Counted from the first letter of the stretch, positions 30,405 through 41,138 are shown. The stretch is 64,000 nt of DNA from Bin5 sp965204525 (GCA_965204525.1 OZ241994.1:5456001-5520000); one strand, 5' to 3'. Translations and numbers: made by a program. Notes: generated by a model from the sequence alone, not told the origin.

Positions 30405-31265
30405 CTATGCCGCGCGTGCGAAAACCGGCTTTTCGAGGATCGTCTGCGTCTCGTAAATGGAGCCGCCCCGCAAAGCCTCCGGCATAGGCATCAACACCGG
30501 CACATCGGCCAGCCGGGGACGGTTGCATGGTTCGCCCCGCAACACGGAATCCGCATATGCCTCCCAATTGGGGTATCCCTGTAGATACCAGGAGTCGACG
30601 GAGCAGTACTGGTAAAGAAGCAATCTTCGGGGGCGGGAGGAGACGTTCTTTGCAGAGGCATGCAAAGTCCGCACATGGTGGATTGAAATGCCGCCGGCCT
30701 CCAGCTCAATCGGCACAGCTTTATCCGCGTCCGGCACCTCAACCGTGACCGCGCCGGCAAAGTGCCCGTCCTGGTGATGTGTGTAAATCGGGCCTTTGTG
30801 TGAGCCGGGGATGACAAGCAGGCAGCCGTTCTCGTACCTCATGTCGTCCATACAGACGCCGACGGCCAGCAGGTCATCATTGGTGTGCGGATAGAATGCC
30901 CAGTCTTGATGCCACTCGACAGGGCTGCCGTATTCCGGCGACTTCATATTCAGCTTGTTTCCGTTAGTACGCACGCCCGGCCCGACAAGCTGCTCGGCAA
31001 TGTCGAGAATGCCAGGGTGGCTGAGGCATTGGCGGTATACCTCATGCTGCGTTACCGGGTCCTTGAGTCGGCGCAGTTTGGGCGACTCCGGCGTGTGACC
31101 CGGCTCCAGGTCGAAAACATCGGTATGCTCGGTGACGCTGGCGCTGAGCTGGACGAACTCATCGGTCACCCGGCGCAAGTCCGCTACCTCATCAGCCGAA
31201 AGGACGCCTTCCACGCCCAAATAGCCGTTCTCGTGATAAAAATCGATCTGTTGTCGGGTCAGCAT
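30405..31265 (-). CDS. Phytanoyl-CoA dioxygenase (PhyH) family oxygenase
   Basis: 286 residues, Fe(II)/2-oxoglutarate-dependent oxygenase fold. The facial triad is EWHQDW (H119, D121) and TLHASAKN (H202); the oxoglutarate-binding Arg is probably in SRPRRLL. The substrate is unknown; many bacterial PhyH proteins hydroxylate small molecules rather than fatty acyl-CoA. Second gene of the enolase, PhyH, amidohydrolase operon. Confidence 0.88.
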   Translation of the reverse strand: MLTRQQIDFYHENGYLGVEGVLSADEVADLRRVTDEFVQLSASVTEHTDVFDLEPGHTPESPKLRRLKDPVTQHEVYRQCLSHPGILDIAEQLVGPGVRTNGNKLNMKSPEYGSPVEWHQDWAFYPHTNDDLLAVGVCMDDMRYENGCLLVIPGSHKGPIYTHHQDGHFAGAVTVEVPDADKAVPIELEAGGISIHHVRTLHASAKNVSSRPRRLLLYQYCSVDSWYLQGYPNWEAYADSVLRGEPCNRPRLADVPVLMPMPEALRGGSIYETQTILEKPVFARAA

Positions 31266-31332
31266 GTTGATGCTCCTTGGTAGATAGGAAAGGCGAGCAG
31301 CGCTATGATTTCAGTTTTCGATCACATCGGTC

Positions 31333-32496
31333 TCAAAAATAGGGTTCAATCCACTCTTCCGGTATTTCAAACCCGAAGCCCGGCGCGTCGGTGGGGACCA
31401 GCCAACCGTCCTCTGCGACAGCCTGGCCGGGAATGCCCGCCGACTCCGCTAACGGAACGCCGGGCGCGGATCCAATGAAGTATTCCAGCCACGGAACGCA
31501 GGCAACGGCATGGGTGAAATGCTGGCCAAAGGCATTGCGTCCGCCCCCATGCAGGATCACCTTCTTACCGGCAGCGTCCGCCGCAGAAGCGATCTTCAGA
31601 CAAGTGCTCAGACCACCGACCCAGTTGATGTCCGGCTGCAGAATGTCGACAACGTTGTGCCGTAACGCCCATTGGAAGGGCATGTGTGTGTACCAGTGCT
31701 CGCCGGTGCTCAGCGTCTGCCAGGGAATGCGCTCTCTCACTTCAACATGGCCGTCGAGGTCTTCCGAAAGGAGGCACTCCTCCATCCACTTAAGCCGGTA
31801 AGGGCGCAGTGTCTCGGCCAAGCGTACTGTGTACTCAATATCGAAAGCCATCCAGCAGTCGAGCATCAGTTCGGCTTCGTCACCGACCAGCTCCCTGGCT
31901 TCGGCCACCATCTGTTCGTTTTTGCGCAGACCGTCCAGTCCGTCTGCCGGGCCATAGGGACAGGCCAGTTTGAATGCACGGAAACCCAATTCTTTGTACC
32001 AGTCCAAATCATTTCCGGTCGAATAACAGAACTGCCTTTCCTTTTGTGGACCGCCGATGAGGCTGTAAACCGGCTGTCCCAGCACTTTGCCTTTGGCGTC
32101 CCAAAGAGCCAGGTCCACTGCGCTGACTGCGTAAGCAGCTAGTCCCACCGAACCGTATGGCTTCGTCATCCGGAACATCATGTCCGACAAACGCTGAATA
32201 GCCAGTCCGTCCTCGCCGATAAGATTCGGGGCAATGTGATCATCGATAATGGCCGCGGCCACCCGCCCATTGTCAGTCAGACCCAGCCCCCACGTGCCGT
32301 CCTCCAGGGTTACTTTGCACCAGACCGGCCCCCAGCGGTTAGGCGTCCACATGCTGCGATGCCGCTTGACCTTTGGATACCAGGACATTGGGTTCGCGAC
32401 TTCGGCGGTCTCGGCCCAGCCCTTGCGTCGGGGCTCCGTTCTCTTTTCAGGTGTAGGGAAGTTGACGCGAACAGCGCGAATGTCAGTGATTTTCAT
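31333..32496 (-). CDS. Enolase-superfamily sugar acid dehydratase (L-rhamnonate dehydratase-like)
   Basis: 387 residues. The N-terminal capping domain has PMSWYPKVKRHRSMW and GPVWCKVTLEDGTWGLGLT. The barrel domain has AISAVDLALWD-like AVSAVDLALWDAKGK, ELMLDCWMAFDIEYT, KWMEECLLSEDLDG, DILQPDINWVGG and VILHGGG. These follow the RhmD (L-rhamnonate dehydratase) pattern in the mandelate racemase group, which uses a Mg-bound Asp/Glu/Glu set and a His-Asp dyad. First gene of the operon with PhyH and amidohydrolase genes; suggests deoxy-sugar acid catabolism. Confidence 0.88.
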   Translation of the reverse strand: MKITDIRAVRVNFPTPEKRTEPRRKGWAETAEVANPMSWYPKVKRHRSMWTPNRWGPVWCKVTLEDGTWGLGLTDNGRVAAAIIDDHIAPNLIGEDGLAIQRLSDMMFRMTKPYGSVGLAAYAVSAVDLALWDAKGKVLGQPVYSLIGGPQKERQFCYSTGNDLDWYKELGFRAFKLACPYGPADGLDGLRKNEQMVAEARELVGDEAELMLDCWMAFDIEYTVRLAETLRPYRLKWMEECLLSEDLDGHVEVRERIPWQTLSTGEHWYTHMPFQWALRHNVVDILQPDINWVGGLSTCLKIASAADAAGKKVILHGGGRNAFGQHFTHAVACVPWLEYFIGSAPGVPLAESAGIPGQAVAEDGWLVPTDAPGFGFEIPEEWIEPYF

Positions 32497-32604
32497 GTCA
32501 AACAGTCTCCACGCTACTAAATCGGTCCTGGTGAATGGATTCGCTTAGAGGTCGTGCCCGGTTTTCTGATCCTGAGACTAGGCTTTTCCGGTACGGAGAA
32601 ACGC

Positions 32605-32799
32605 TCATGAATTCTCGCTGTCGTCGGCTCCGCTGCCAGCGCCGGCGTCCATTTCTTCTTGCAGCAGTCGCAGCAGTTCGCGCCGCTCTGCGGAATTCAG
32701 GCCCGCCAGCTTTTGCTCGGGTGTTCCCGTTTCAATGATTAGCTCACGTATTCTCATGCCGTTTTCCAACACTTTTTCCGGGGTCAACGTCTCCGTCAC
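32605..32799 (-). CDS. Small acidic protein of unknown function
   Basis: 64 residues from GTG 32799, chosen because GAGGAGAG ends 6 bases upstream; a TTG at 32805 is also in frame but too close to that site. MTETLTPEKVLENGMRIRELI is followed by a helix TPEQKLAGLNSAERRELLRLLQEEM and a Gly/Ser/Asp tail. The AGLxxxERRELL pattern resembles short helical proteins seen next to Uma2 or transposase-like genes, but I assign no family. Confidence 0.5.
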   Translation of the reverse strand: MTETLTPEKVLENGMRIRELIIETGTPEQKLAGLNSAERRELLRLLQEEMDAGAGSGADDSENS

Positions 32800-33053
32800 G
32801 TTCAACTCTCCTCGAAGTTCCTCATTCCTCTCCTCTCATTCCTCGCCCTTCCCCATCCGCGCATGAACGGTACTTGATTTCGGGGGAGTTGTCAAAGCCC
32901 GCGTGCGCAGCAATCGACCGGCCTAAACGTTTTCGAAAGCAGTTCCCCACTGAAGGGACAGAATCGCCAAACTGCGATATAATCGCCCGAAATACAGCGG
33001 TGGATACAGTTTCACGCGCTGCGCATACAATCTCACTAACCTGCTCTATTTCA

Positions 33054-34115
33054 ATGACCTCATGGCAGGCTTCAGATACAATCAGCGTTCGCGCCGATGA
33101 GCGTTTTGACGAACGCGCAGTCGAGACATTCCTGCGCGGCAAGCTGCCCGGTACCGAAAATCCCATAACTGTGCGCCAATTTGGGGGCGGCGCGGCCAAC
33201 CTCACCTATCTGCTTGACTACGGCAGCAAAGAGTACGTCTTGCGCCGCCCTCCACTTGGTCCGGTTGCGCCCTCCGCGCATGATATGGCTAGAGAGTCGA
33301 AAGTGCTGCTGCGGCTTTGGAAATCGTTCCCGCTCGCGCCCCGTGCTTACCTCTTCTCCGATGACGAGTCAATCGTCGGCGCACCCTTCTTCGTGATGGA
33401 GCGACGCCAAGGCATCGTCGTCAGGAATTCGATTCCTGCCGTCTACGACGCTTGGCACGATGCCCCTGCGCGCATGAGCATTGCGCTTGTCGAGGCGCTC
33501 TCCGAACTCCACGCGGTCGACTACGAAGCTATCGGTCTGGGAGATTTGGGTCGCCCCGCCGGATTCATCAGGAGGCAGATTGAGGGGTGGTGGCGGCGCT
33601 GGCAGGCTGCGAAGCTGGAGGAACTCCCTGCGATGGATGCGGTCTATGACTGGTTGAGTAGCAATGAACCCCCGGAGAGCCCGCCTTCGCTCGTTCATAA
33701 CGACTACAAACTGGATAACGTCATGCTGGCCACCGAAGACCCAGGTCGCATCGTCGCCGTCTTTGACTGGGACATGTGCACGCTCGGCGACCCGCTTTCG
33801 GACGTGGGCGCGTTGCTGGCCTGGTGGTGTCTGCCCGACGACCCGCTCCACTTCAGGACGATGGCGATGATGCCCCTGGACGACCGCTTCCTGCGCCGCG
33901 AGGAACTCATCGCTCGCTATGCCGAACACAGCAACCGCGATCTGTCCGCCATTCACTTCTACCATGCCCTCAGCCTGTTCCGGGTGACGGTCATCATCGC
34001 CCAGATTTACGTCCGCTACGTGCGCGGACAAACGCAGGACAAACGCTTTGCTGCCTTCGGCCCGCGCATCCCCGCAGCCGCGCAGGTCGCCCTGGAAGTC
34101 GCGAAAAGCCATTGA
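33054..34115 (+). CDS. APH/ACAD10-type phosphotransferase
   Basis: Start at ATG 33054 (MTSWQASDTISVRADERFD) gives 353 residues; the frame is open from 32874 but the extra 60 residues look non-coding. Kinase-like fold: FGGGAANLTYLLDYGSKEYVLRRPPLG (nucleotide-binding lobe), MERRQGIVV hinge, catalytic HNDYKLDNVML and metal-binding FDWDMCTLGDP. Closest to the aminoglycoside-phosphotransferase-like kinases associated with acyl-CoA dehydrogenases (ACAD10/11), which phosphorylate 4-hydroxyacyl-CoA. No acyl-CoA dehydrogenase is nearby, so the substrate is open. Confidence 0.87.
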   Translation: MTSWQASDTISVRADERFDERAVETFLRGKLPGTENPITVRQFGGGAANLTYLLDYGSKEYVLRRPPLGPVAPSAHDMARESKVLLRLWKSFPLAPRAYLFSDDESIVGAPFFVMERRQGIVVRNSIPAVYDAWHDAPARMSIALVEALSELHAVDYEAIGLGDLGRPAGFIRRQIEGWWRRWQAAKLEELPAMDAVYDWLSSNEPPESPPSLVHNDYKLDNVMLATEDPGRIVAVFDWDMCTLGDPLSDVGALLAWWCLPDDPLHFRTMAMMPLDDRFLRREELIARYAEHSNRDLSAIHFYHALSLFRVTVIIAQIYVRYVRGQTQDKRFAAFGPRIPAAAQVALEVAKSH

Positions 34116-34244
34116 GTTCGCGAGAAATGCCTTTGAGAATCTCACTGTCTGTTGCCATATGCAGGATTGACGCGGAGTTCCATACTGACTATCATAATCC
34201 GCAGATCAAACCACCTTTCATCAACCTCGGAAGGAGCGATAAAC

Positions 34245-35498
<1,254 letters not shown>

Positions 35499-35507
35499 TC
35501 CTTTCCG

Positions 35508-36392
35508 ATGTCACTAATCAAACCCTTCCTGCAGGAAGAGGCCTTCCTCCAGGATGTGCAGGATGCAACCGGAGACGAACGCGTCCTGCACATCTGGTGG
35601 CTGGGTCAAAGCGGCTTCCTGCTCAAATGGCAGAGCCGCTTCCTTCTCTTCGATCCCTACCTCTCCGATTCACTCACAAAGAAGTACGCCGCCACCGACA
35701 ATCCCCACATTCGCATGACCGAACGGGTCGTCGCGCCCGAATGCCTCAACTTTGTCGATGTGGTCACTTCAAGCCACAACCACACTGATCATCTGGATGG
35801 AGAAACACTCGGACCTCTGATGGCGGTGAACACCGACTTGCAGCTCGTCATTCCCGAGTCAAACCGGGCATTCGTTGCCGGGCGTTTGGGTTGCGACCCG
35901 GCCTGGCCTGTGGGCCTGGACGAAGGTGACTACAGAGAGGTAGGCGCGTTCCGCTTCCACGGTATCGCCGCCGCACACGAAGAGTTGGAGAGGGACGAGG
36001 AGGGGCGGTGCAGATTCCTTGGCTACGTGGCGTGCTTCGGTCCTTGGACCGTCTATCACAGCGGGGACACGGTCCACTTCAGCGGGCTGGTGGAGCGGCT
36101 AACGCCTTTCAACGTAGATGTGGCGATCCTGCCGATCAACGGCAGCAGGCCGGAGCGGAAAGTTGCCGGCAATCTCAACGGAATCGAAGCCGCCACGTTC
36201 GCCTGTGCCATCAACGCCAAGCTGGCCATCCCCTGCCACTACGAGATGTTTACCTTCAACACCGCATCGCCGGATGCCTTCATCACCGCGGCCGCCGCCT
36301 TGGAGCAGCCCGTGTGCGTGCTGCAGGCCGGGGAGCGCTGTACAGTCGAAAAGTCGGCCGCCGGTTTCATGACGATTCGATCAGACGTTTGA
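35508..36392 (+). CDS. UlaG-like metallo-beta-lactamase-fold hydrolase
   Basis: 294 residues. MBL metal motif HNHTDHLDG (H90, H92, D94, H95) preceded by IWWLGQSGFLLKW and FDPYLSD; later YHSGDT and CHYEMF with further ligands. The pattern is that of the UlaG (L-ascorbate-6-phosphate lactonase) branch. Nine bases after the Gfo/Idh/MocA gene. Its last 26 bases overlap the converging PfkB kinase gene. Confidence 0.87.
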   Translation: MSLIKPFLQEEAFLQDVQDATGDERVLHIWWLGQSGFLLKWQSRFLLFDPYLSDSLTKKYAATDNPHIRMTERVVAPECLNFVDVVTSSHNHTDHLDGETLGPLMAVNTDLQLVIPESNRAFVAGRLGCDPAWPVGLDEGDYREVGAFRFHGIAAAHEELERDEEGRCRFLGYVACFGPWTVYHSGDTVHFSGLVERLTPFNVDVAILPINGSRPERKVAGNLNGIEAATFACAINAKLAIPCHYEMFTFNTASPDAFITAAAALEQPVCVLQAGERCTVEKSAAGFMTIRSDV

Positions 36393-37350
36393 CCGCCTCC
36401 CGCGATAGTGCATCCAACGGTCTGTCAGGTGTAGAGACGACGGTGGCCGCCACCGCGTTGGCAAATCTCGCTGCCCGCTTGATAGACGCCCCTTCATGTA
36501 CTGCCAGCAGGAATCCGGCATTGAAGGAATCACCTGCGCCAACCGTAGTCTGAACGTCGACGGAGAACCCGGGCACGAAAGTCGGTCCGCCCGTCGAGCC
36601 CGCAGCAGAGGCATCCATGTCCTCCTGCTGCAGTACGGCGGCGCCGGCAGCGCCTCTCTTGATCACCACGCATCCTGCGCCGCCCTCCAGGATAGCCGCC
36701 ATCCCCGCGGCCAGCTCCGCCCCTCCTGTACAAACCGCCAACTCGTGCTCGTTGCATATGAAGTAATCTGTGTAGGCCAGCAGCGGACGCAACTCCTCCA
36801 AGAGGGCCGGCTCGCCGATGGCCGGACCGATGTCTACAGCAGTGCGGGTATCGCTCTGGCTGGCCTTCCGAAATAGTTCGACTGCGCCATGAGAACGCAA
36901 CCCAGGCATAATTGAGTAGCTCGTAAGCAACAGCATGTCCGAACCGCAAATGAGAGAACTGTCGATGGAACTGCTGTCAACAGCCCTGTTGGCGCCTTCG
37001 TGGTGAAAGGCCAGACGATTCAGCTGCCTGTCGCTGAGGATTAGCGTCGTTGCCGTGCCCTTTCCCGGGTATCTCCTGACGCTCCCTATTCTGACCCCCG
37101 CATCAACAAGCTGCTTCGCCATCCACTTGCCAAGGTGGTCCTCGCCCAGGCCCCCAACCAGTTCCACGGTGGTCCCCAAACGCGCCAAGGCATAGGCTGA
37201 ATTGGCGCCGTTGCCGCCCAGCGAACTGCGCAGCGGGTCGTCGAGAAATACGAGGCTGTCGACGGTGAACTCATCGCCCTCGCTGCGGGGCATGGCGGCT
37301 AGGTTGGAGACGAAAAGATCAACGGTAACGGAGCCGATGACGGTGAACAT
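36367..37350 (-). CDS. PfkB-family carbohydrate kinase
   Basis: 327 residues. Ribokinase fold: GSVTVDLFV start, substrate motif SSLGGNGANSAYALARLG, ICNEHELAVCTGG, VIKRGAAGA, and the C-terminal signature TVGAGDSFNAGFLLAVHEG with catalytic Asp in GAGD. The sugar or nucleoside substrate is not evident. Divergent from the CUT1-type sugar importer and convergent with the UlaG-like gene; probably part of the same catabolic set. Confidence 0.9.
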   Translation of the reverse strand: MFTVIGSVTVDLFVSNLAAMPRSEGDEFTVDSLVFLDDPLRSSLGGNGANSAYALARLGTTVELVGGLGEDHLGKWMAKQLVDAGVRIGSVRRYPGKGTATTLILSDRQLNRLAFHHEGANRAVDSSSIDSSLICGSDMLLLTSYSIMPGLRSHGAVELFRKASQSDTRTAVDIGPAIGEPALLEELRPLLAYTDYFICNEHELAVCTGGAELAAGMAAILEGGAGCVVIKRGAAGAAVLQQEDMDASAAGSTGGPTFVPGFSVDVQTTVGAGDSFNAGFLLAVHEGASIKRAARFANAVAATVVSTPDRPLDALSREAVKRLIESS

Positions 37351-37551
37351 GGTCTTGTTGCCTTTTGTGAGCTTAGGGCGGGTCTGAGCGTTGGACCGGG
37401 ACCGGCCGCGGCCTGCGGATGACTCTCGGATCTCTTATTGTCAAATGAAGTCCTTTATTTTATCGCCAATCGCTGTCGCTGTGAAACAGCCTTTATGGCA
37501 TAGGCGGTTCATGTTACAAGAACACGGAAAATTTCTCTTTTAGCCGCCTTC

Positions 37552-37560
37552 TGATATACT
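37552..37560 (+). promoter_or_regulatory. Extended -10 promoter of the sugar importer operon
   Basis: TG-A-TATACT (37552-37560) is an extended -10; no good -35 is seen, which is common for such promoters. It would give a leader of about 300 bases before ATG 37870. The 37351-37869 gap holds no gene. Confidence 0.4.
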
Positions 37561-37570
37561 CCACTCGACG

Positions 37571-37631
37571 CGGGCAACATCCGGCTGCCGGAGAGGTCTG
37601 CGCCCGCAGCCGGAGGCACCCGATGTGCCCG
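37571..37631 (+). promoter_or_regulatory. Structured leader RNA segment of the sugar importer operon
   Basis: CGGGC/GCCCG (37571-37575 with 37627-37631) and ACATC/GATGT (37577-37581 with 37622-37626) form an outer stem with one bulged A. CGGCTG/CAGCCG (37582-37587 with 37607-37612) stacks directly inside. It starts about 5 bases after the expected transcription start. No known riboswitch class recognised. Confidence 0.45.
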
Positions 37632-37869
37632 TTCTGTTTCCTACTTGCCCTGCCCAAACCCGTGCAGCCCGTCCATAGTGACCGGCCCGCGCCGTGAGAA
37701 GGTATTTAGCGGTTGGAGACCCCGCGTCAACCTGAATCCGTTCTTGGGGGCGGTTCCTTCGTCCTGAGCTGACAGCAAGACCAGGATTGACGATAGGCCC
37801 TACAATTTCAAACGCTGGCGAATCCAGCCGACAGTGCGCCGAACAATTCATCCCAAGGAGGAAAACCAA

Positions 37870-39222
37870 ATGACCCGACAAAGCATCAGCCGCCGCGACT
37901 TCCTGCGCACCACCGGCCTCGTCGCCGGCACCGCCGCGCTGGCCGCCTGCGCCGTGCCCGGCGCCGCACCTCCCGGCGGCAATGGCGACGCCATGGCCTC
38001 CGAACCCAAAACCATCGAATTCGTGTCGGGCTGGGGCGGCGCCTTGGAGCCATTTAGGGAGATTGCCCAACTGGATGACTTCAAGGCCCTCGCCGGCGAA
38101 GATACAGTATTCAATGTTCGCCTTGTGGGCCTGGAGGACCTTGCCGCTGCCCTCGCAGCCGGCGATACGCCCGACGGTGGCTCAAACATTGACTACCCCG
38201 GTCACTGGGCGCGCGGCATCGTCATCGACTGCAATGACTACGTGAGTGGCAGCGATATCATCGACCCGTCAGGCGTGCTCGAACCCGTTTGGAATGCCGC
38301 CGTCTATGGCAGCAATCTGATCGGTGTGCCTTCCGTCGAGGGCTTCATGTGGTATGGAATGAACTACAACGCCAAGCATGTCGAAGAGGTGGGCCTCGAT
38401 GTCGAAGACCCGCCCCTGACTTGGGAGGCTGTCATGGAGTGGCATGTGGAACTGTCCAAGTTCGACGAAGGCGGCAACGTCCTCCGCATGGGCTTCGACC
38501 CGGTGGACGCCATGGCGGCCGAGCCGGACTTCATCGCCCACTCCTTCGGCCATGCCTGGTGGAACGACGAAGAGCAGACCTTCCATTTCGACCATGAACT
38601 CATGGCCCTGGGCATCGAAACCCAGGCCGAATTCTTCCGTCACATAGGCCCCGATAACTTTGCCGGCCTGCGCTCCGTCGAGGGTCAGGGAAGGTGGGGC
38701 GGCTCCTACAACGCAGAAGTGCAGTCGATGATAATGGACGGCTACTGGCACTGCGGCGAAACCGTAGGTGAGAAACCGGAGCTCGCGCCCTTCAACCGCT
38801 CTACCTGGCCGCCGGTGCCCGCCTTCCGCGAAGGCGCCAAAATCCAGGCGACCGGCACCCATATGATCCAGATCTTCAAGGATGCCAAGAATCCGGACGG
38901 CATGTTCAATTTTGCCGAATTCATGCACACCAATGAGCCGATGAACATCATATTCGATTCAGTCGGCTGGATCATGGGCGTCAAGTCCTTTGTTGCGACC
39001 ATCGACCCCGATACATATCCCGGTCTGCGCTTCTACCTCGAAAGCGTTGATGAAGTCACCGACTGGATTATCGGCCGACGCTGCCCGATCCACTGGTACT
39101 TGTTCACACAGGTGAATGAGCTGCGCGAGCAGGTCTACCGTGACTTTATGACCGCCGAAGAGGCTGTGGCGGAGATGCAAAAGCGCGCCGAGGCAGAATG
39201 GGAGGCGCAGGGACTTTCGTAG
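37870..39222 (+). CDS. Tat-exported sugar ABC transporter substrate-binding lipoprotein
   Basis: Start at ATG 37870, 7 bases after AAGGAGGAA; 450 residues. The N-terminus has the twin-arginine motif SRRDFL (7-12), a hydrophobic core and lipobox LAAC with Cys27, so it is a Tat lipoprotein. The mature part is family-1 extracellular solute-binding: KTIEFVSGWGGALEPF, GYWHCGETVGEKP, and a C-terminal TAEEAVAEMQKRAEAEW typical of sugar binders. Two permeases follow; no ATPase is encoded, so a shared MsmX-like ATPase elsewhere is expected. Confidence 0.9.
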   Translation: MTRQSISRRDFLRTTGLVAGTAALAACAVPGAAPPGGNGDAMASEPKTIEFVSGWGGALEPFREIAQLDDFKALAGEDTVFNVRLVGLEDLAAALAAGDTPDGGSNIDYPGHWARGIVIDCNDYVSGSDIIDPSGVLEPVWNAAVYGSNLIGVPSVEGFMWYGMNYNAKHVEEVGLDVEDPPLTWEAVMEWHVELSKFDEGGNVLRMGFDPVDAMAAEPDFIAHSFGHAWWNDEEQTFHFDHELMALGIETQAEFFRHIGPDNFAGLRSVEGQGRWGGSYNAEVQSMIMDGYWHCGETVGEKPELAPFNRSTWPPVPAFREGAKIQATGTHMIQIFKDAKNPDGMFNFAEFMHTNEPMNIIFDSVGWIMGVKSFVATIDPDTYPGLRFYLESVDEVTDWIIGRRCPIHWYLFTQVNELREQVYRDFMTAEEAVAEMQKRAEAEWEAQGLS

Positions 39223-39290
39223 TCGCACGCCGGCGATCGGTCCAGCTGCATCCGGTCGCCGACCTTCTGCTCCCCTTCCAGGGTGACTTC

Positions 39291-40208
39291 ATGACCGCAC
39301 GTGCACAAAAGGTCAGCCGTTATACGCCGGGTGAATGGCGCAACCTGCGCCTGGGCCTGCTATTCGTCTCGCCCTGGGTTTTGGGTTTTCTGGTCTTCAC
39401 TATCTATCCGCTGCTCGCATCGCTCTACTACAGCCTGACCCGCTACGATCTGCTGCGGCCCCCCGTCTTCCTCGGCCTCAAGAACTACACCACCCTCTTC
39501 GTCGACGATCCCCACTTCTGGAACGTGATGGGCAACACCATCTACTATGTCGGGTTCAGCGTCCCGCTCGGCGTCGCCTCGGCCTTCATCATCGCCAATA
39601 TGCTCAACTCGCGCGTCGTCGCCCGTACCTTATTCCGCGGCATTATCTATATTCCCTCGATTGTGCCCGCAGTCGCCTCCGCAATGGTGTGGGACTTCCT
39701 CATGAATGTCCAGTGGGGTGCAATCAACGGTCTCCTCCGCTTTTTCGGCCTGCCCATCATCCCCTTCCTGTCGAATCCTGCATGGTCCAAGCCATCGCTG
39801 ATCCTTGTTGCCGTTTGGGCCAATGGCGCGGCTGTCGTGATCTTCCTTGCCTCACTGCAGGATGTGCCGCGCGCGCTCTACGAAGCCGCCACCGTCGACG
39901 GGGCCAACATGTGGCACCGTTTTCGCAACGTAACGATTCCTATAACATCACCAATTATCCTGTTCAATCTGATCATGGGGCTGATCGTCGCCTTCCAGGA
40001 GTTTACGATCCCATGGCTGCTCACAAATGGCGGCCCCATGAACTCTACCGAGTTCTACCTGGTGCACCTGTACCGCAACGCCTTCGCCTATCTGCGCATG
40101 GGTAAGGCGTCTGCGCTCGCCTGGATTCTCCTCTTGATCATCGTCGTCTTTACAATGATTGTTTTCCGCTCCTCGGCACGCTGGGTCTACTATGGAGGCG
40201 AAAAATGA
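39291..40208 (+). CDS. CUT1-type sugar ABC transporter permease (MalF/UgpA-like)
   Basis: Start at ATG 39291 (MTARAQKVSRYTPGEWRN), 305 residues; the frame extends back to 39198 across the previous gene's end but without family similarity. Six TM segments; family features YLLFVSPWVLGFLVFTIYPLLASLYYSL-like start, FRGIIYIPSIVPAVASAMVW, the EAA loop YEAATVDGANMWHRFRNVTIP, and FQEFTIPWLLTNGGP. Its stop overlaps the next permease start by 4 bases. Confidence 0.9.
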   Translation: MTARAQKVSRYTPGEWRNLRLGLLFVSPWVLGFLVFTIYPLLASLYYSLTRYDLLRPPVFLGLKNYTTLFVDDPHFWNVMGNTIYYVGFSVPLGVASAFIIANMLNSRVVARTLFRGIIYIPSIVPAVASAMVWDFLMNVQWGAINGLLRFFGLPIIPFLSNPAWSKPSLILVAVWANGAAVVIFLASLQDVPRALYEAATVDGANMWHRFRNVTIPITSPIILFNLIMGLIVAFQEFTIPWLLTNGGPMNSTEFYLVHLYRNAFAYLRMGKASALAWILLLIIVVFTMIVFRSSARWVYYGGEK

Positions 40209-41119
40209 GCACAGCAGCCTCCCAACAGCAGGTAAGACCTGTACCCAGGCACTACGGCGTGGGCAAGAGGCGCCTGGTCGATTTCTCCATCGAATTCATC
40301 AAATACTTCGTACTGATTCCCCTGACCTTCAGTTTCGCTTTCCCCCTCTACTGGATGGTCAGCTCGGCGCTCAAGGTAGATTCGCAGGTATTCACGGTAC
40401 CGCCGATTCTGGTTCCGATTCCGGCCCATCCCGAGAACTTCGTCAATGCCTGGCTGATACTGCCCTTTACCCGCTACGCAGTAAACTCCATCTTTCTCTA
40501 TACTGGTCCCGTTGTTCTCTTCACGTTACTGTCTTCAACCATCGTTGCCTACGGCTTTTCCCGCATCCGCTGGCCGGGACGGGACACGCTCTTCTGGGTG
40601 GTGGTGATGACGATGATGCTGCCGTGGGCGGTAACGATGGTGCCCCTCTTCATTACTTTCAAAGCGCTGGGCTGGCTGGACACCTACCGCCCGCTCGTGG
40701 TGCCCGCCCTCTTCGGCCATCCCTACATGATCTTCCTCCTGCGCCAGTTCTTTTTGACCCTGCCCGAGGAGCTCTCCGATGCCGCCCGCATCGACGGCGC
40801 CAGCGAATTCGGTATTCTCTTCCGCATCATCTTGCCGCTGACCAAGCCCGCCCTGGCTGTAGTCGCGCTCTTCCGCTTTCTATGGGCTTGGAACGACTAT
40901 CTCGGTCCGCTGATCTACCTGCGCGACGAGGATCGCTACCCCCTGGCGCTGGGAATAGAAATCCTCAGTAGACGTGCCAATGACATCGGCAACTTTAGCA
41001 ACGGTCTGCCCTACCTGATGGCCGTCAGCACCATCGTCGCGCTCCCTGTCATTCTTACCTTCTTCCTCGCCCAACGTACCTTTATCGAGGGCATCTCACT
41101 GACCGGGGTTAAGGGATAG
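40205..41119 (+). CDS. CUT1-type sugar ABC transporter permease (MalG/UgpE-like)
   Basis: 304 residues, inner membrane partner of the previous permease. Landmarks are FPLYWMVSSALK near the N-terminus, MMLPWAVTMVPLFITFKALGW, the EAA loop LSDAARIDGASEFGILFRIILP, and RFLWAWNDYLGPLIYL. ATGA overlap with the upstream permease gene shows coupling. A VCBS-repeat lipoprotein gene follows 19 bases downstream. Confidence 0.92.
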   Translation: MSTAASQQQVRPVPRHYGVGKRRLVDFSIEFIKYFVLIPLTFSFAFPLYWMVSSALKVDSQVFTVPPILVPIPAHPENFVNAWLILPFTRYAVNSIFLYTGPVVLFTLLSSTIVAYGFSRIRWPGRDTLFWVVVMTMMLPWAVTMVPLFITFKALGWLDTYRPLVVPALFGHPYMIFLLRQFFLTLPEELSDAARIDGASEFGILFRIILPLTKPALAVVALFRFLWAWNDYLGPLIYLRDEDRYPLALGIEILSRRANDIGNFSNGLPYLMAVSTIVALPVILTFFLAQRTFIEGISLTGVKG

Positions 41120-41138
41120 GTCCTAGGGAAAACTGCCT

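Noticed and set aside
37540..38070. 176-residue minus-strand frame overlapping the sugar-binding protein start
   Set aside because: Gly/Ala/Arg-rich antisense frame; the plus strand has the Tat lipoprotein with a clear ribosome binding site.
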